Assembly (NCBI RefSeq): GCF_002994745.2
Contig: NC_037088.1
Location: 55,092,397-55,156,396 of the forward strand
DNA: 64,000 nt
DNA from: Rosa chinensis
Taxonomy: Eukaryota; Streptophyta; Magnoliopsida; Rosales; Rosaceae
Direction of reading: 5' to 3'
Part shown: piece after piece, positions 38,060 to 56,818 of the stretch
How the letters are laid out: each line of letters opens with the position of its first letter
How positions within the stretch are numbered: the stretch's first letter is position 1
Translations under genes and position numbers: made by a program
The notes under the pieces: generated by a model
What the model was told of the DNA's origin: nothing
Database searches by the model: none
What the model saw: the letters and a program-made list of their open reading frames with translations, nothing else

Positions 38060-39700
38060 TCCTGCAATGATGAGTTAAAAAATTTGGATCCGGCTCCTCT
38101 AAAGTGAGGAGTTTGTAAATTTACTTCAATTTCATAAAATCTTGATGCTCCACAAGATCTAAGGGTCTTAATAGTTGACACCTCACTCCACTACCAATTT
38201 TTGGAATTTTAATCTAAACACCGTTAACTTACTGTTAACTCCAAAAAAGAAGAAGAAGGTTTGACGTGATTTTAGGTTTCAAAATTCCCTCTGTGCTGCA
38301 ACCATGTGTTTGCTCTTTCTTTGTGCTTCCATATATGGATACTAGTCCATAGTTGAAGAAAAATCTCAATAAAATTATTGATGTGCAGTCTTAATGGTAT
38401 ATACAACTACGAAATCATAATTATAGACATGATTGAGGTAGAGGTAGTCAATGAGGCGTCACTGCAAGCCAAGGATTTCACTTTACCAAAAGGTCGATAT
38501 TAGATCGAGACCAAACCCAGAACCAACCTGCCATCTCTCTAACTCCCCAGACGCTTCGACCAACCATTATGAACTCAAAATTTTAATGAGTTCAAGAGGT
38601 GCAGCTGCGGACCTTGTGACTATGCTGGCCTCTAGCTCTCAGCCAACAGGTTAAGTCAAGCACGCACGTCTAACAAATCTCCAATATATGCTGTTCGGCT
38701 CCGTAGCAATTATTGATGATGCTTTAACTGTCATCCCCAAAAGGATCAGCTTCAAAGTTGTGTGAAGAACCCAAGGGTTTTATGCATTTGCCTCACTACA
38801 ACCTATTTATCTATCGTTAGCCATTGAAGGGATTGTATTCACCAGAAAGCCCACATCATCGAATTGGAAATTTTTGGTAGAAAACAAATAAGTTACTAGG
38901 GTTAATCTTTAAGATTCAAGGCTCAACATCCAAAAACAAATTTCTAAGTATGAATGCAGAGGTGACATGATCCTTTGATCAAAGCCTATTTGTTCTTTAA
39001 TTATTTTCTCGGATAATCATATCACAGTTACCCAAAACAATTAATCATAGGAACAGAAAAGAGCAGAAGAAGAAGAATATATGAAAGGAGGAAGATTGAC
39101 AGTGGATGCAGGTCGGTAGCTTAACGGATCGAAGGAGAAGACGGCAATTTAACGTCAGTTACAAGGGAAGAAACACATATGATGTGGCATAATTATATGC
39201 GTTGGATTACTTAGAGGATGCATGGTGATTTAATGAACTTGACAATAACTGCACTTCAGAGGAGCTCAATCCAAAAAATTTTATTTCTTCCTTGACCACG
39301 TTGCAAAACGCAGTGATGAATAATGGACAAATTGAAAAATTGATCGAGAAGGGTCTTCTCGACCTAAGCTATGCTACTGGATATATACACATTAGAGCTA
39401 ACAGCTTATTGTTCAACTGAATTTTGGCTTCGTAGGCTAAACAAAAAATGTCAATGAAACTATACAATATTGCATAACATAAAGCCCGGCAACAAAAACA
39501 AAGATGCAGTCAATGATCACTGATAAGAATTGTGAAGAAGCAACAGATAGAAGCATGAATAACTTCTTAAATCTACGCTATTAATTGCATTTTTAGGGTC
39601 AATTCGTGATGAGGAGGGAATGATCTCGCTGACGGAGACCGGCGCTGAAGGTTGGCATAGTGTGGCGTCTAGGTTTGAAGTTTTGTGAAGAGATGATTAT
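38060..39700. other. 1.6-kb block present only in copy 1
   Basis: Copy 2 passes from aatgatgagttcctgcaaat (59,360) almost directly to ttaaccagtcagattgggct (59,428); copy 1 has about 1.6 kb in between. No terminal repeats or target duplication were found, so it may be an insertion here or a deletion in copy 2. The 67-codon frame at 38451-38654 resembles nothing known. Confidence 0.55.
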
Positions 39701-39879
39701 ATGAAGCTTGCATACATTAACCAGTCAGATTGGGCTCACAGTTTTGCTTCATTTCTGTCAAGCATTAATTATTGTGTGAATGTACAATTAGATATTAATT
39801 AACAATTTGTCAGTGATCATTAATTCATATATACATTTAGGGAGGAAATGGCATTCATACAATATTAGTTTTACTTCCG

Positions 39880-41359
39880 AAAATAGGTAACATTTGGACG
39901 TCGTCACGATCAAGCTGCTTGTTGGGACATTTATATGAATTTCGGATTAACTGCCAGCTTCTGAGATTTGAGGAAATGGTCCCAAAAAGCATTAGATGGT
40001 GTGCGTGTGTGTGTATATATATATGCCAATTTATAACACAGGCAAGGTGTCTCTCTATCTCTCTCTCTCCCCGCAAGTTTGGAAATTCATGCGAGCTACA
40101 ATTGCTAACAAGCTTTGATCGATTAACAAAGAAAGAAGATGAAGATCGAGGCTCAAAGAAGAAGATGAAGCGTAAAGGGACCAAGCTCTAGGGGCCGGAT
40201 AGCATGCATATATTAGGGTGAAGCTTTGAAATTGCATGAATGCTGGAGCTTCCTAGCTAGTGCCTTTTTTTGTCAAGTATTCTACATCGATCATAAGCAC
40301 ACATTCTCTATGTATATGCTTCTCCTTTTATTAATTCCATTTATATATATATATATATTTCCATCTCCTTTTCCAGTAATTCATACTGTGATATGTCTAA
40401 GATTTCAATTCTTTTCTGCAATTATTATTCCTGGAGGTTTTCATAAGTTAACACTTGCTCACTACTTGGAGAATAGTCCACTTTGGAGACCTAATGGTAT
40501 TTGCACTGATTCATTAGTCTAGGTGGTGGATGTGGCCGGTGATTGTTCATCATTTGAGGGTCTTGGAATAAAAGAAAATTAAACAGGGCAAGTAGTCCAT
40601 CTATAACAAAGGTGAAAGGTTGGACGTTCAACAATTAACATACATAAGATCTTTTTATCGATAAAATTTTCATTATCAAATCAAACCAAGATCATTGCAG
40701 GTATAAGACGTATTAGCAGTCTCGTATTATTTCTCATGCATACATAAAAGATCGAGATTATATGACTACGTCCGTACGTACGTATTGATTAGACACAATA
40801 AGAAAGGTACATTAATGAAAGGCAGGTAGTGTTTCAGAGTCTGGACTAGTTAGCTAGCTAGTTAGACGTACTCCTGACTTCTTGAGTCTCCCTACAGCTC
40901 CTTTAGGCTAGGTTTAAGGTGACCATCATCCATAACAATTAGTAACCATCTTCTTAGACCTCAGGGCCGGGGGTCGATCTCAAATTTTACGTAGACCTAT
41001 AGCTACCATCCTTGCCCATATATGCTTCCCTACAGTGAAAATAAACTTTTATAGAGTAAAAACAACAAGGAAAAGCCCTCTAATAAATCAAAGATACTTG
41101 ACTTGAATGCCTAGCTAGTCGCTGTTTACAGTGTAGGACTCAACGTGATGGGGTAAAGCCCTATAGAATTAGGGTGCTTATTCCTAGTTTCATATATGTA
41201 TGCCTGTATGAGCCTTAATTAAGTATTAGGTCCAACAAAGTAAAACACAGGCCTGTTTTGCATAATTCCTATTGCATTCTGTTAAGTATCAGGATTCATC
41301 TCACAAATTCCTGTTTCTTTAAGTTATTATAGCTTTGAGTGTCATAGTCTTTAAGATCG
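39880..41359. other. Conserved non-coding-looking block, copy 1
   Basis: This block is highly similar to 59,600-59,646 plus 62,555-64,000 in copy 2. Frames are short and shift between copies (for example 39919-40191 against 62505-62732), arguing against a protein. No tRNA, rRNA or known miRNA was recognised. Confidence 0.5.
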
Positions 41360-41729
41360 ATAAACGCACAAGTATGTTTTATTTGCATTTTTTTCTCGAT
41401 CTCTATGATAAAGATACCATTAGATTAATAACTAAATTGTCGATTCTTTTTATCTTTGTCTACAAAAGAGAGATCATTTGATGTATGTTTCATCTAGTTC
41501 ATCAACCCATTTTGGTCTGTTTTCCCCGAGCTTAATTACTAGATGTTCAAATGGAATTCCTTTTGTCTTTTTACAATTGGTAATACACTTGTAATTATCG
41601 AGATTTTTGGATGATTTTGGGGCATTCTAGCGTTTTAATGTGATTCTGAGAAAGTTTTCAAGATGATTTACAGCAACAGTTGAGATTCAGTTTCAGAAAA
41701 TGATTAAGAGTATTTTCAAGACTTTACTG

Positions 41730-42283
41730 CGTGCTTGGTTTTTAAGAGAATAAATTGGGAAAGCATTAAGTTTTATTTATTTCTTTTGAAATTACTTATT
41801 TTTTGTCCACTCACTCTAACAGTATTTCAAATACACTTTCTCTGTGCTTTTCGGTTTCTTGTGCCTAGTCTGCAAAGTAGTTGAGGTCGATCAGGTTTGC
41901 GTAGGAGTCGAGGCATAGTGACCACTGCTTTCATCTTCTTTATAGGTTACATGTTAACCTACCTGTACCTTATTCCTGTTCATTTGTCTAGATTTGCTCT
42001 GATGATCATTGTTCAGCTATGTTGTTGAAAGATAATTTGATATTCTAACTTGGTTTTCAGAATGGTTTTATATTACTTGTTGGGAAGTTGTTTATGAATT
42101 GTGGGGAGCAGGTGGCTCCAGGAGTTGAGGATGGTGTTAGATATTAGAAGTGTATTGTTTTTACAGGTTTTGGGTAGTCTACTTTTAGGGGGAATTCAGC
42201 CAAATTTTTAATAGAATTTCTTCTAAGGTGGGCCCCGCATGGTCACTTTAGATTTCATGGTGAAATCCGGGGCATGTCCTATC
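41730..42283 (+). repeat. LTR fragment at the duplication junction
   Basis: The 3' part of an LTR related to the solo LTR at 47174-49687: both share ccactcac.ctaac, tctgcaaagtag, gaggcata, ggttttgggtagtct, aaggtgggcccc and an end like ggtcctgtca. Its terminal CA lies at 42,283-42,284, exactly where copy 2 of the segmental duplication begins. The left part is missing or too diverged to follow. Confidence 0.7.
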
Positions 42284-42582
42284 AACCACCAAGTCCCTTA
42301 TCATGTTTCCATGCTACATCTAAATTTATCTTACCCCAACCAATCAATGGTTAACACCTTAACTTTAACCACTTTGGAAGTATAATGAGGTGTACATATG
42401 GCTCCAAAACACTTTAAGATAGATGCAAAGACTAGACATATAAATGTATCGGATTTGGATTGGATCAAATCTGAATCTATTTAGTAATAAAGGTATTTCA
42501 ACCTAACTCATCGTTGATAACTCAATCCAAATCTGTATCCGGCAGTGAAGAAACACATGCCCAATTATTGTTTTGAACACTC

Positions 42583-42861
42583 TCATTGGTCAATTAGCTC
42601 CCTGTGCAGAGTATTTTGGTATGCCTCTAATGCACCAAGGTGAAGCTTAGGGGGGAATGCCTCGCAGATGCCACACCAATAATTCTTAACATTTCTGACC
42701 TTCTTCTTTTTGGACACCTGACCTTGTCTTGTGTTGAATTGGCTCGGATTGACGTCGAGTGATGTGTGCCAATTATGTGAGAACCAAAATCCTTCATGCA
42801 TATGGGCAGTATATGCAGGCATCAGAAGCACTGAATGAATAGCTCTGAGGGCTTGTGCCAA
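42583..42861 (-). CDS. Hypothetical ORF shared by both duplicated segments (copy 2)
   Basis: A 92-codon relative of the frame at 21914-22195, with one small in-frame length change in the region HLGALEAYQ. Function unknown; it may not be a gene. Confidence 0.25.
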   Translation of the reverse strand: MAQALRAIHSVLLMPAYTAHMHEGFWFSHNWHTSLDVNPSQFNTRQGQVSKKKKVRNVKNYWCGICEAFPPKLHLGALEAYQNTLHRELIDQ

Positions 42862-43332
42862 TTAGGTTGTTGTTTCTTACTCTTATTTGCCAAATCTGAA
42901 ACAAAAAGTAACATCTAGCTCGCTGCTTTCTCTGAGATTGTTTTTTTTTTTTTTTTTTTTTTCTGGGTGTGAGATTTCTAGAACCCTAGCTCGCTGCTTT
43001 CTCTGAGACTTTGTTTATTTTTCTGGGTCTGAGACTTCTATAATGTTAATTTTTTTATCATGGTACTGCACGAAACTTTAATAAAATATTAAAACAAAAT
43101 GAAAATTATCACCAAAAGTTGAATTATATAACCAAAATATTCCTTAGGACGATAAACTAAGGTAACCAAGATACTGAATTTCCAAAGCAATACTTCCTCG
43201 GTGTTTTTGGATAAGAGAATGAAAAGAACATGGGCATCAATAAGCTTCAACTTCATATTCTCATATTCCCAATACTGAGAGTACCCTTAATTATCCCATA
43301 TTCCCAATAATGAAAGCTTAATTAAGAAGACT

Positions 43333-44030
43333 ACATCATCTAGGTTTCTGCAAAAGTTTTGTTATAATATATAAATATTTATTATTATATATTTAAAACT
43401 AATAAGTATTCTTAATATTTTTTTTAAAATAATATTTTATTAATACAAAAATAATATTTAATTATTATTAAAATGAACCAGATCTTTAATGGATCGGATC
43501 AACCTAAATCCATGTTTGATCCGTCAAATTAATTTATTAATGGATGCAAATCATTAATGGATCGGATCAACCTAAATCCGTGTTTAATCCGTCAAATAAA
43601 TTTATTAACGGATTCGAACCATTAACGGATCAAATTTTCAATCTAAACTCATTCAATAACCATGAATCCGGAGTGAATATGGATCAAAATCTGGTTCACT
43701 TACAAGTCTAGCGAAGACCAACATAAGGTAACAATCATAAGTTCATAACTGTAAAGTTCGGAGGAACGATCAACTAGCCAAGTACTAGAGAGCATTAGTA
43801 CTATTGTACTAGTACTAATAATCATGTCCACAAATTTATTTTTGACAATCAATGGATCCTGCCTCCAATTTTTCTTCTCTCTTCCTAGATGTTGTTGCCC
43901 TTATTTTAGACAATGTGTTATCACTAGACTCGGTCACTCGGAGGCATATTAGCTTATCTGGCCTTACAGCAATTCTGATACTCTCTAAATATACTTTTGA
44001 GTTTATTTCTTAGCTGATGCTCTTGTGGAC
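43333..44030. other. Copy-2-specific block with tandem repeats
   Basis: Copy 1 passes from cttaattaagaagact (23,405) to a gggtaaattgatccagcac (23,467) within about 60 bp. Copy 2 has about 0.7 kb between, including a repeat of about 68 bp (43,480-43,632; atggatcggatcaaccta occurs twice). No terminal repeats were recognised. Confidence 0.55.
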
Positions 44031-44268
44031 TGGGGTAAATTGATCCAGCACAAAACTTTACCTCCTAGGAGAAGCCTATTTGCTTGGCATGTGTTTCATG
44101 GAAGATCAAAGATGATATTTATCTCCAAAACATTGGAGGTCCAATTATACTTACCCGAATACCCGTGGTGGAGGGACCTAAGGATGAGTGGGGGCCACCA
44201 CCCCCGTTGAGATTCTAACATTTGTCTCTGAATTATATGATTTGCCCCCATGAGTAAAAAAAATGTTG

Positions 44269-44271
<3 letters not shown>

Positions 44272-44310
<39 letters not shown>
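44272..44310. repeat. (TA)n microsatellite
   Basis: An uninterrupted TA run inside the hAT element. A second one sits at about 45,368-45,396, where it interrupts the transposase reading. Confidence 0.95.
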
Positions 44311-44312
<2 letters not shown>

Positions 44313-44993
44313 GTTCCCACAATTCACAGCCTACAAAATATACGATGAATGGACTAAACATATCAGCATGCCCACAAATCACAATTCCCATAAAACAAGA
44401 AAAAGGAGAATATGAAGCTTCTTGTGTACTCTATTCAGCACATATAATCAAAACTCAACTATCAAATCACTCAAAGTTAGACACTACTGATATTGTTGGC
44501 TTGTTGCTATGAGTTCGTTTCTTAAACCCCAAATATCAATATCTCTTTGTTGATCCGTCCAACATCTATGATAACGAAATTCATATGGAATTTTAGTTAT
44601 CTAGTGTCTTATTGTGATTCAGGTTAATTAATTTGTTTTTCTTTTAACTGTTTTATCTTCTCCTCCATTCTTGTATATTTCCTATTGAGAACACTGTGAA
44701 TTGAATTCATGATTTGGGAGTTCAATATTTTGTTCTACTGGTAGGATTATGATGTTCTATCATGTTGATAGTATAATTTGATTGCTCTGTTTTTGTGTTG
44801 AAAGATTTTATTGCCATTATTTTTATCCTCTTTTCTTTTTGTATGCCTGGAAGTGTGGAACTCTATAAGCAGATACTAATATTTTTGATAGATTACTATT
44901 GATTTTGTTTACTATATTGATCGTTCTTAGTTTCCAAACAATTTCACTTACACTTTAATTATCTAATGCGGTTGTAAACTGTGTGAAAGAATC

Positions 44994-45363
44994 GTGGAAA
45001 GATTCTTTAAAAGAAAATCAAACATGCTACCACTCCCTGAAGATAGTGAAATATCAAAGAATAGTCGTGTTCGGGTAGAAATAAACTTGGCAGATCTTCC
45101 TTCAGATCCTGGATTACGAACCAGAATTTCATATTACGATCCGAACATTCGAGACCAAGTTCGAAGAGTATATCTACAAAGGGGTCCTTGTCAACCCAGA
45201 GAATACAAATTTCTTCAAACCAAGTGTGGAGCTACGAAGCGAAGGTTTTAAAAAATAAAAAAAATCAAATAAGGGATTAGGCGATATTAGTTCCTCGGAA
45301 GCAGACGATATAGGGAGTGAAGGTTTATATCTGCTTGGTTCGATGATTTTTCTAATTGGTTGG

Positions 45364-45399
<36 letters not shown>

Positions 45400-47138
45400 A
45401 AGATCGTGCATATTGTTTGTGCTGCTACCTATTTAAAGTAAATATCGGAGAACAAGTAGGTGGTGATGCATTTACTAGTGATGGTTTTTGAAACTGGAAG
45501 AAGAAAGAAAGATTATATGAACATGTCGGAGACCACAATAGTGCTCATATTCAAGCTTTGAAAAAGTGTGAAGCCTTGATGAATGAAAGACAACACATTC
45601 GAAATATTATCCACAAGAATGCTAAGCAATCCAGAACAAATTATCGAATTTGACTCACTGCATCAATTGATTGCATTTGGTTTCTTCTAAGACAAGGCCT
45701 TGCATTCCGGGGCCATCATGAGTTAGACAATTCAAGCAATCAAGGTAACTTACTGTTATCTTTCGTTATGTGGATAAGAATGGTTGTATGATTGAACGTT
45801 TCATTGGCATTGAACATGTTGCCAATACCACTGCCATAACACTTAAAGAAACTATAGATGCATTGCTTTGTAAACATGGTTTAAGCATATCTAGTTTACG
45901 TGGTCAGGGTTTCGACGAAGCCAGTAATATGAGTGGGGAACTTAAAGGCTTAAAGACACTTATTTTGAAGGAGAATTCCAATGCTTTCTATGTCCATTGT
46001 CTTGCACAGCTTCAGTTAGCTTTGGTGGCTGTAGCAAAGAAACATAGCATTGTAGGTGCTTTCTTCACATCAGCTGCTCATGTTGTAAATATTGTTGGTA
46101 CATCTTCTAAACGTCAGGGCATTCTTAGAGAAAAGCAGGCTCTCAAAGTTATTCAAGCATTGAAAGTTGGAGAACTTTCAAGTGGAAGAGGCTTAAATCA
46201 AGAAATTGAGATTAAGCGTTCAGCCGATGCATATTGGAGCTCACATTATGGTACGCTCATAAACTTTATTGCCATATTCTCTCCCATAATTGATGTGCTA
46301 GATGAAATTGCATTTGACAAAGCAGGTTCTGATCAGAAACATGATGCATTTATTTCATTGGGGTTATTGCAATCTTTTGATTTCATATTTAGTCTGCACT
46401 TGATGAGGATTGTACTTAGAATTAGTCATGAGTTATCGCAAGCCTTGCAAAGAGATGATCAAGAGAAAATTTGCAAGAGAAAATTGCAAGATATGAGGGA
46501 TAATGCATAGGATTCTTTCTTAGAGCAAGTTGTTGTCTTTTGTGGCAAAGAAAATATTATGGTTCCCAACATGAGTGATCAGCATCTATGTAGATGGAAT
46601 CAAAACTCAAAAGTTCAGAAATCACAAATGATCGCTTTGATTTCTTTGTGCTGTGATAGATCTCCAACTTCAAGAGCTAAACAATCGTTTCAATGAGGTT
46701 AATAATGAGCTAATCCTTTGTTTGGCATGTTTAAGTCTGAATCATTCATTTTTTGCTCTCAACAAGCGTTTGATGCTTCTTGCTCAATTTTATCCAGATG
46801 ATTTTTCCATATCAGATCTGTTGTTACTAATGTCTCAGCTTGATATTTATATTGATGATATGCAATCTAACACAAAGTTTCAAGACTTCCAAGGCATTTT
46901 TTATCTAGCACAGAAACTTGTCAAGACAGGAAAGCACAAGACATATCCATTTGTCTATCTACTCATAACATTGGCTCTAGTACTTCCATTTGCAACAACC
47001 ACATTTGAAAGAGCATTCTGTGCCATAAACATCATAAAAAATCTAATGCGAAATCAAATGGGAGATCAGTGGTTGAATGATAGCTTAACGGTGTACCTTG
47101 AGAAATATATATTCGAAATATATATTCAATGCCATTGA
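44994..47138 (+). pseudogene. hAT transposase (TTF-type zinc finger / DUF4371 type), broken
   Basis: Piece 1 (44994-45251) reads ERFFKRKS, LADLPSDPG, RRVYLQRGPCQPREYKF and ends by frameshift before the TTF zinc-finger core. Degraded reading (45,390-45,750) gives YCLCCYLFK, NWKKKERLYEHVG and FLLRQGLAFRGH. Piece 2 (45770-46510) continues with VDKNGC-type sequence, IERFIGIEHVANTTA, LRGQGFDEASNMSGE and SAHVVNIVGTSSKRQ. Piece 3 (46653-47138) ends with the hAT dimerisation domain (LPFATTTFERAFCAINIIKN, MGDQWLNDSL). Roughly 100 residues are missing between pieces 1 and 2, and several stops and a TA repeat interrupt it. It is non-functional. Confidence 0.88.
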
Positions 47139-47173
47139 CAATGAGCCTATAATTCAATGATTCCAAAACATGG

Positions 47174-49687
<2,514 letters not shown>

Positions 49688-49785
49688 CATGGCTCCTTGT
49701 CGAGGACAGCTATAAATGACTTGAGCAGTATTGTTTTTATTTTGATGGAAAATATTGATTGTCTTTTGTGCTGGGAAACAACTCT

Positions 49786-52440
49786 TGTGAGCCCCGGAAA
49801 AATATATCGAGCCTAGCGGAGATCGTACGAGAAATTATTCAACGATCTCGATAAAGGTGAAGATGCTCGAGAAAATTTTCAGAAATTTTCAAAAAAAAAA
49901 TGAAATCCTCGATTTAAGGATTGAATGATAAAGTGCACGACACGACGAGTTCGTGGAAATTTTCGGGGAATTTTCCGGTTACCCGAGCTATTTATAACGA
50001 TTTTCCGAAGTTTTGAGATTTTGAAAATCATTTAAGAAAATAGAAAATAGGTGGTGAAATCCCAGCCATTGATTCACCCACCACTTGATCCTAGCCGTCC
50101 ATCCTTAATTTGGATCAGTTTATATATCAAAGTGCTGCTCTGTTGGGGGATCCAGAAGGATCGAGAGACAGAGGGAGAGAACCAGAGTCCTCCGACCCGG
50201 AACGCGACCCGCGACTGGGTCCGACAGGAAACTGCTCCCCCGGCCACCGATCGCTGACGGACGACCACCATCTGCTTCATCTCCGCATCGCCTACCTCCC
50301 TACATCCTCAGATCGTCCATGCACCGACGATGAACGGAGCAGCAACGACGGGAAGCCCGAGCTTTCTCCGGCCACCTCTGCAACTTCCGGCGACTGATTA
50401 AGCTGCATTTGGTATGGAAACTCACCTCCTCGTCATGCTCAACACCCTAGTAAAATTAGTTTTTCGATTTAATCGAGTTTGACGATTTCGTTTCTGGGTA
50501 GCCACGGCGTTCTTCGACACAGGAGACATTTCGGGCACTTCTGGGCTTAGTTTCCATCTCGAGTTCACCTGTAGACGAGGAATTAAGAGGCTTGCTGGGT
50601 TGTTGGCATCAAAATCTTCAGCTCAGCAACGTCCCAGTTCCGGCAAGAGGTTCTGTAAACCTGAGCTTGATCAGCGTAGAGTGTTGAAGGTATAATTTCA
50701 AACCTTGAATTGAAAGGCTGTTCTTGTGACGAATTCGAACTTGTGGGCTGAAGGGTTCTTGAATTATTTTCGTCTTGGTATTTTGGTTACTGTTGCCGGT
50801 TGGTTTTGGTTGAATTGTGTAGTTTTGGTGGTTTGACAATATGTTTGAACTGGGAGGACAGATTGAATGAATTGTTGTGCTGTGGTTGAGATTGAGATAT
50901 CCTGGTTATAAGTTTGAATGCATAGGCAGAATGGGTTGTCGTGTATTTATTTGAATGGACTTGGATGATCAAGTTTATGTTTTGTTAGCATTGCCTTGGC
51001 TGTTGGTTGAACAATATTGTTGATGCATTTTTATTCAAGACTGGTATTTGGGATTAGTGTTGAAGTGAAATTATATGGTGAAAGTGGCCTAAAGTAGTAT
51101 ATGGGTGTCCTTAGTAATTCCGTCGAATTATTGTGCGACACAATCGTTAAGTAAAGAAAAGAAATTAATATGTATACATGTATTGGGTGGCCTTAGTAAA
51201 TCGGGTGCACTCAATATATGTTTGGTGGATAACGTAACTTCAAGTGAATGTTCGATAATCTAAGTTAATTATCGAACCTGTCTCGATTGGTCAAAGTTGG
51301 TCAACTCCTGGTCAAACTAGGAAAAGTTGGTTGTACGATTTGTTAATCGTCGAGATTTCGTATAATTGTTCAAAAGATATTAACGGTCGAAATGTCGGAA
51401 TCTAGGACTCCAGTTACTCGAGGAATGGAAGGTTCGAGACTCTCGAAGTACGTGAGAGAAAGCATCGAAATCCAGGTAGGGATTCAGGACTCTCCTCGGT
51501 TAGTGATTTTCTTATATTGTTATTAAATGATGCATGTTAGTTGGTATGGTTTGGTTATGTTCAAATGCAATGCATACTAACCAAACCATGTGAGAAATGT
51601 GATGGCTTGAGAGCGAAGGGTGGCTCTGACTTCCTTGGGTTCGATCCCCAAAACCTCCAGAGGGTTAGTTACGCCGGTCGTCCGGGTATTCCGTTTGTAA
51701 TGACGGGCCTAGTACGTGTGTGTAGCTAGGTAGTGGACGCTCTCGCTACGCTTACCTGGTTTACAGATTAGTTGAGGTAAGGTCGTGTAGTGGGTCTATG
51801 GGACCGGCCATCCGGTAAGTTTCAGCGCGCATGTTTACTTAAGTACCTTGCATCGATTTGTGAGTCAGAAAGCATTCTTAAAAAGTTTTGTCGTTCACTG
51901 AAATATTTGGTTAAAGCATGTTTTCATACTGAGGCCTCAATAATTTATTTATCGATTTTCAAATCTAGTCGAGACAGAGTTCCTGTTGAGCAGCGAGGAC
52001 GAAAGCTCACCCCTACAACAGTATGGATGCAGGTACTGTGCACTGGTAACGGGACAATAGCGGAAGGAGCTGGGTGTGCGGAAACAAGTTCGGTAAATCG
52101 TCGTTTGAACCTTACTCTAAATTCTATTTCTCGAACTTCGTATTCCGAGACTTGTTAATAGTTAGCCTTGTGTCAATGTTGGTTGAGTTCTCATTTCCTT
52201 GGAGTTCGTACCTCTTGTGTGAGAACTCATTTCAAGTTCTAGATGAATGAAATAAATTTTAGCAACTCAGTTATTTTCACCTCAAAAATATGTGTAGCTT
52301 CCGCTGTGTTTCTACGAAAAGTTTTTAAACAAAATGCCTAGCGGTTCTCTAGAATGTACATCGAGTGTTCGGTTTATGTTTTAGAGGCTCGCGGCACTGT
52401 GACGTGCTTAAGCTGGTGAGGTGCAGCTTGGGGCGTTACA
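49786..52440. repeat. Solo LTR, 2.66 kb, 5-bp target duplication ACTCT
   Basis: The sequence starts TGTGAGCCCCGG, ends GGGGCGTTACA and is flanked by perfect ACTCT repeats (49781-49785 and 52441-52445). It is unrelated in sequence to the neighbouring solo LTR 94 bp away. Short frames within it (for example 50051-50257 and 51790-52158) are taken as chance. Confidence 0.88.
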
Positions 52441-52593
52441 ACTCTAGTCTTTTTTTTATAATGGGAATCACTGTTGTGTATTATATGCACTGATTGCAAA
52501 TATAGGGGATGTATTTTGGTTCATCAATGGTCTATTTTAGTGTTTGGTTAAATTTTTTGGCCCAATACATATATAATTCTCCCTTCGCGACTG

Positions 52594-53225
52594 CTCACTA
52601 TAGTCCTTCTGCAAGGTTAGTCTATAATCAATATCACACTTATTTATGGACTGCAATTTTATACATGCAGTTTGGAGTTGGGTTTGCTCTTTTTTGATAA
52701 GAAATTACAAGGAACTTAGATACCGTCTCCTCTCAGACATCCATGTCCGAGCTTATCAAATCAAAATGAACAGCCCTAGCAATACTAGATGGGAGCCAAG
52801 GTTCCCAACTCTTTTCTCTATTACAGTTTAAGTCAAGATGAGCACAAGCATCTGCCGCAAAATTTGCTTCCCTGAATATGTGCTTGAAGGTTATGCTCTT
52901 TGTTTTGAATCCAGGTCTCTCAAGCTGCAGGCTTGTATTTCTTGTTCTCACCACAAATTATGAATCAATTAACAGCAGCCTCAAAGCAACTCTGGCGCCT
53001 GTCGTTCTGCACCTTATTTTGGTACCGGGCTTTGTCCTTTTCCTCACATAGCACAGTTAATTTTCCACAAGTACTCTTCTTCGGTAAATTACGCTCCCAA
53101 TCTTTGATTTACTGGGATTACGCTAAAGGTCAACACGGATGGTTCCTTTGTGAACCCGACTACCCGAGTGATACTGGTTTTGGAGATATTTTTAGAGATG
53201 AAGCCAAACTTTTCTAAACTCCTGG
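52594..53225 (+). pseudogene. Decayed LINE pol C-terminus, copy 2 (right part)
   Basis: Equivalent of 23,620-24,190. The zf-RVT-like part (LPPRRSLFAWHVFHGRSKM) is stranded at about 44,055-44,115, on the other side of the hAT insertion. This right part shows PSARLVYNQYHTYLWT and, near 53,125, KVNTDGSFVNP followed by frameshift. Confidence 0.6.
52693..52889 (-). mobile_element. Short 5'-truncated LINE insertion, private to copy 2
   Basis: About 200 bp absent from copy 1 (at 23,712 gctctttgttttgaa is continuous). A T-run marks the minus-strand A-tail, and the minus strand encodes RNase H C-terminal sequence (FKHIFREANFAADACAHL). Flanking repeats gtttgctcttt and gttatgctcttt form an imperfect target duplication. 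Confidence 0.8.
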
Positions 53226-53868
53226 TAGTTTTTGTCTATAACTTTACTTCGCTTCTTTTGGATTTGTTCTTTACAATAAGGAACATAAGCATCCTAACCT
53301 CCGAAAACTATGGACTTTTCTTGGAACCTATACTTCTTTTATGGCCTTTTCTTATAGTTACTGCATAATCATGGTGATCACCATGTAATCAGAAATTGGA
53401 ATTTGAGCAAACAAATATTAGCAAGATTTTTAAATATAGGAAGGCTGCAAGATGCTTAACTTGGAAATGTGAGCAAAAGTTTAAGAACTTGTGAAGAAGA
53501 CTATATATATGTCGCACATACCAGTACAATATAACTGATGAGAACACTTCTACTAAACTGAAACCCAAAGAATGTTTCTTTAATATGAGGAATCCATCTA
53601 TATATATGTATAGTACAATTGCTCTTACTTATCAGTAGCTTTCCTTCTCATAAATGCTATCCATTACCCAATAGCCAGATAGCAACTACAGAACAATATG
53701 AAAATGACGCTGCTCGAAGCAAGAATGGAGAGGAATTCGAGATGAATACTTCTCTTATTTTATCATTTCCATCTTCACGGCGTTTGTATATGGAAAATGG
53801 TTGCAAGTTCCAGGTGTTTGTGCTGCTTATTCATCAAGAATATGTTTGAATAAGATTGGAAATGAAAA

Positions 53869-56818
<2,950 letters not shown>

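Noticed and set aside
38451..38654. 67-codon open frame in the copy-1-specific block
   Set aside because: No family resemblance, no splice context, absent from copy 2.
40730..41020. Conserved block with short inverted words (gctagctagttag), considered as a microRNA precursor
   Set aside because: Conservation is explained by the recent duplication; no known mature miRNA matched from memory and no long hairpin was evident.
49786..52440. Several 60-120-codon frames considered as genes
   Set aside because: The whole interval is a solo LTR with exact TG..CA ends and 5-bp duplication; frames show no family features.
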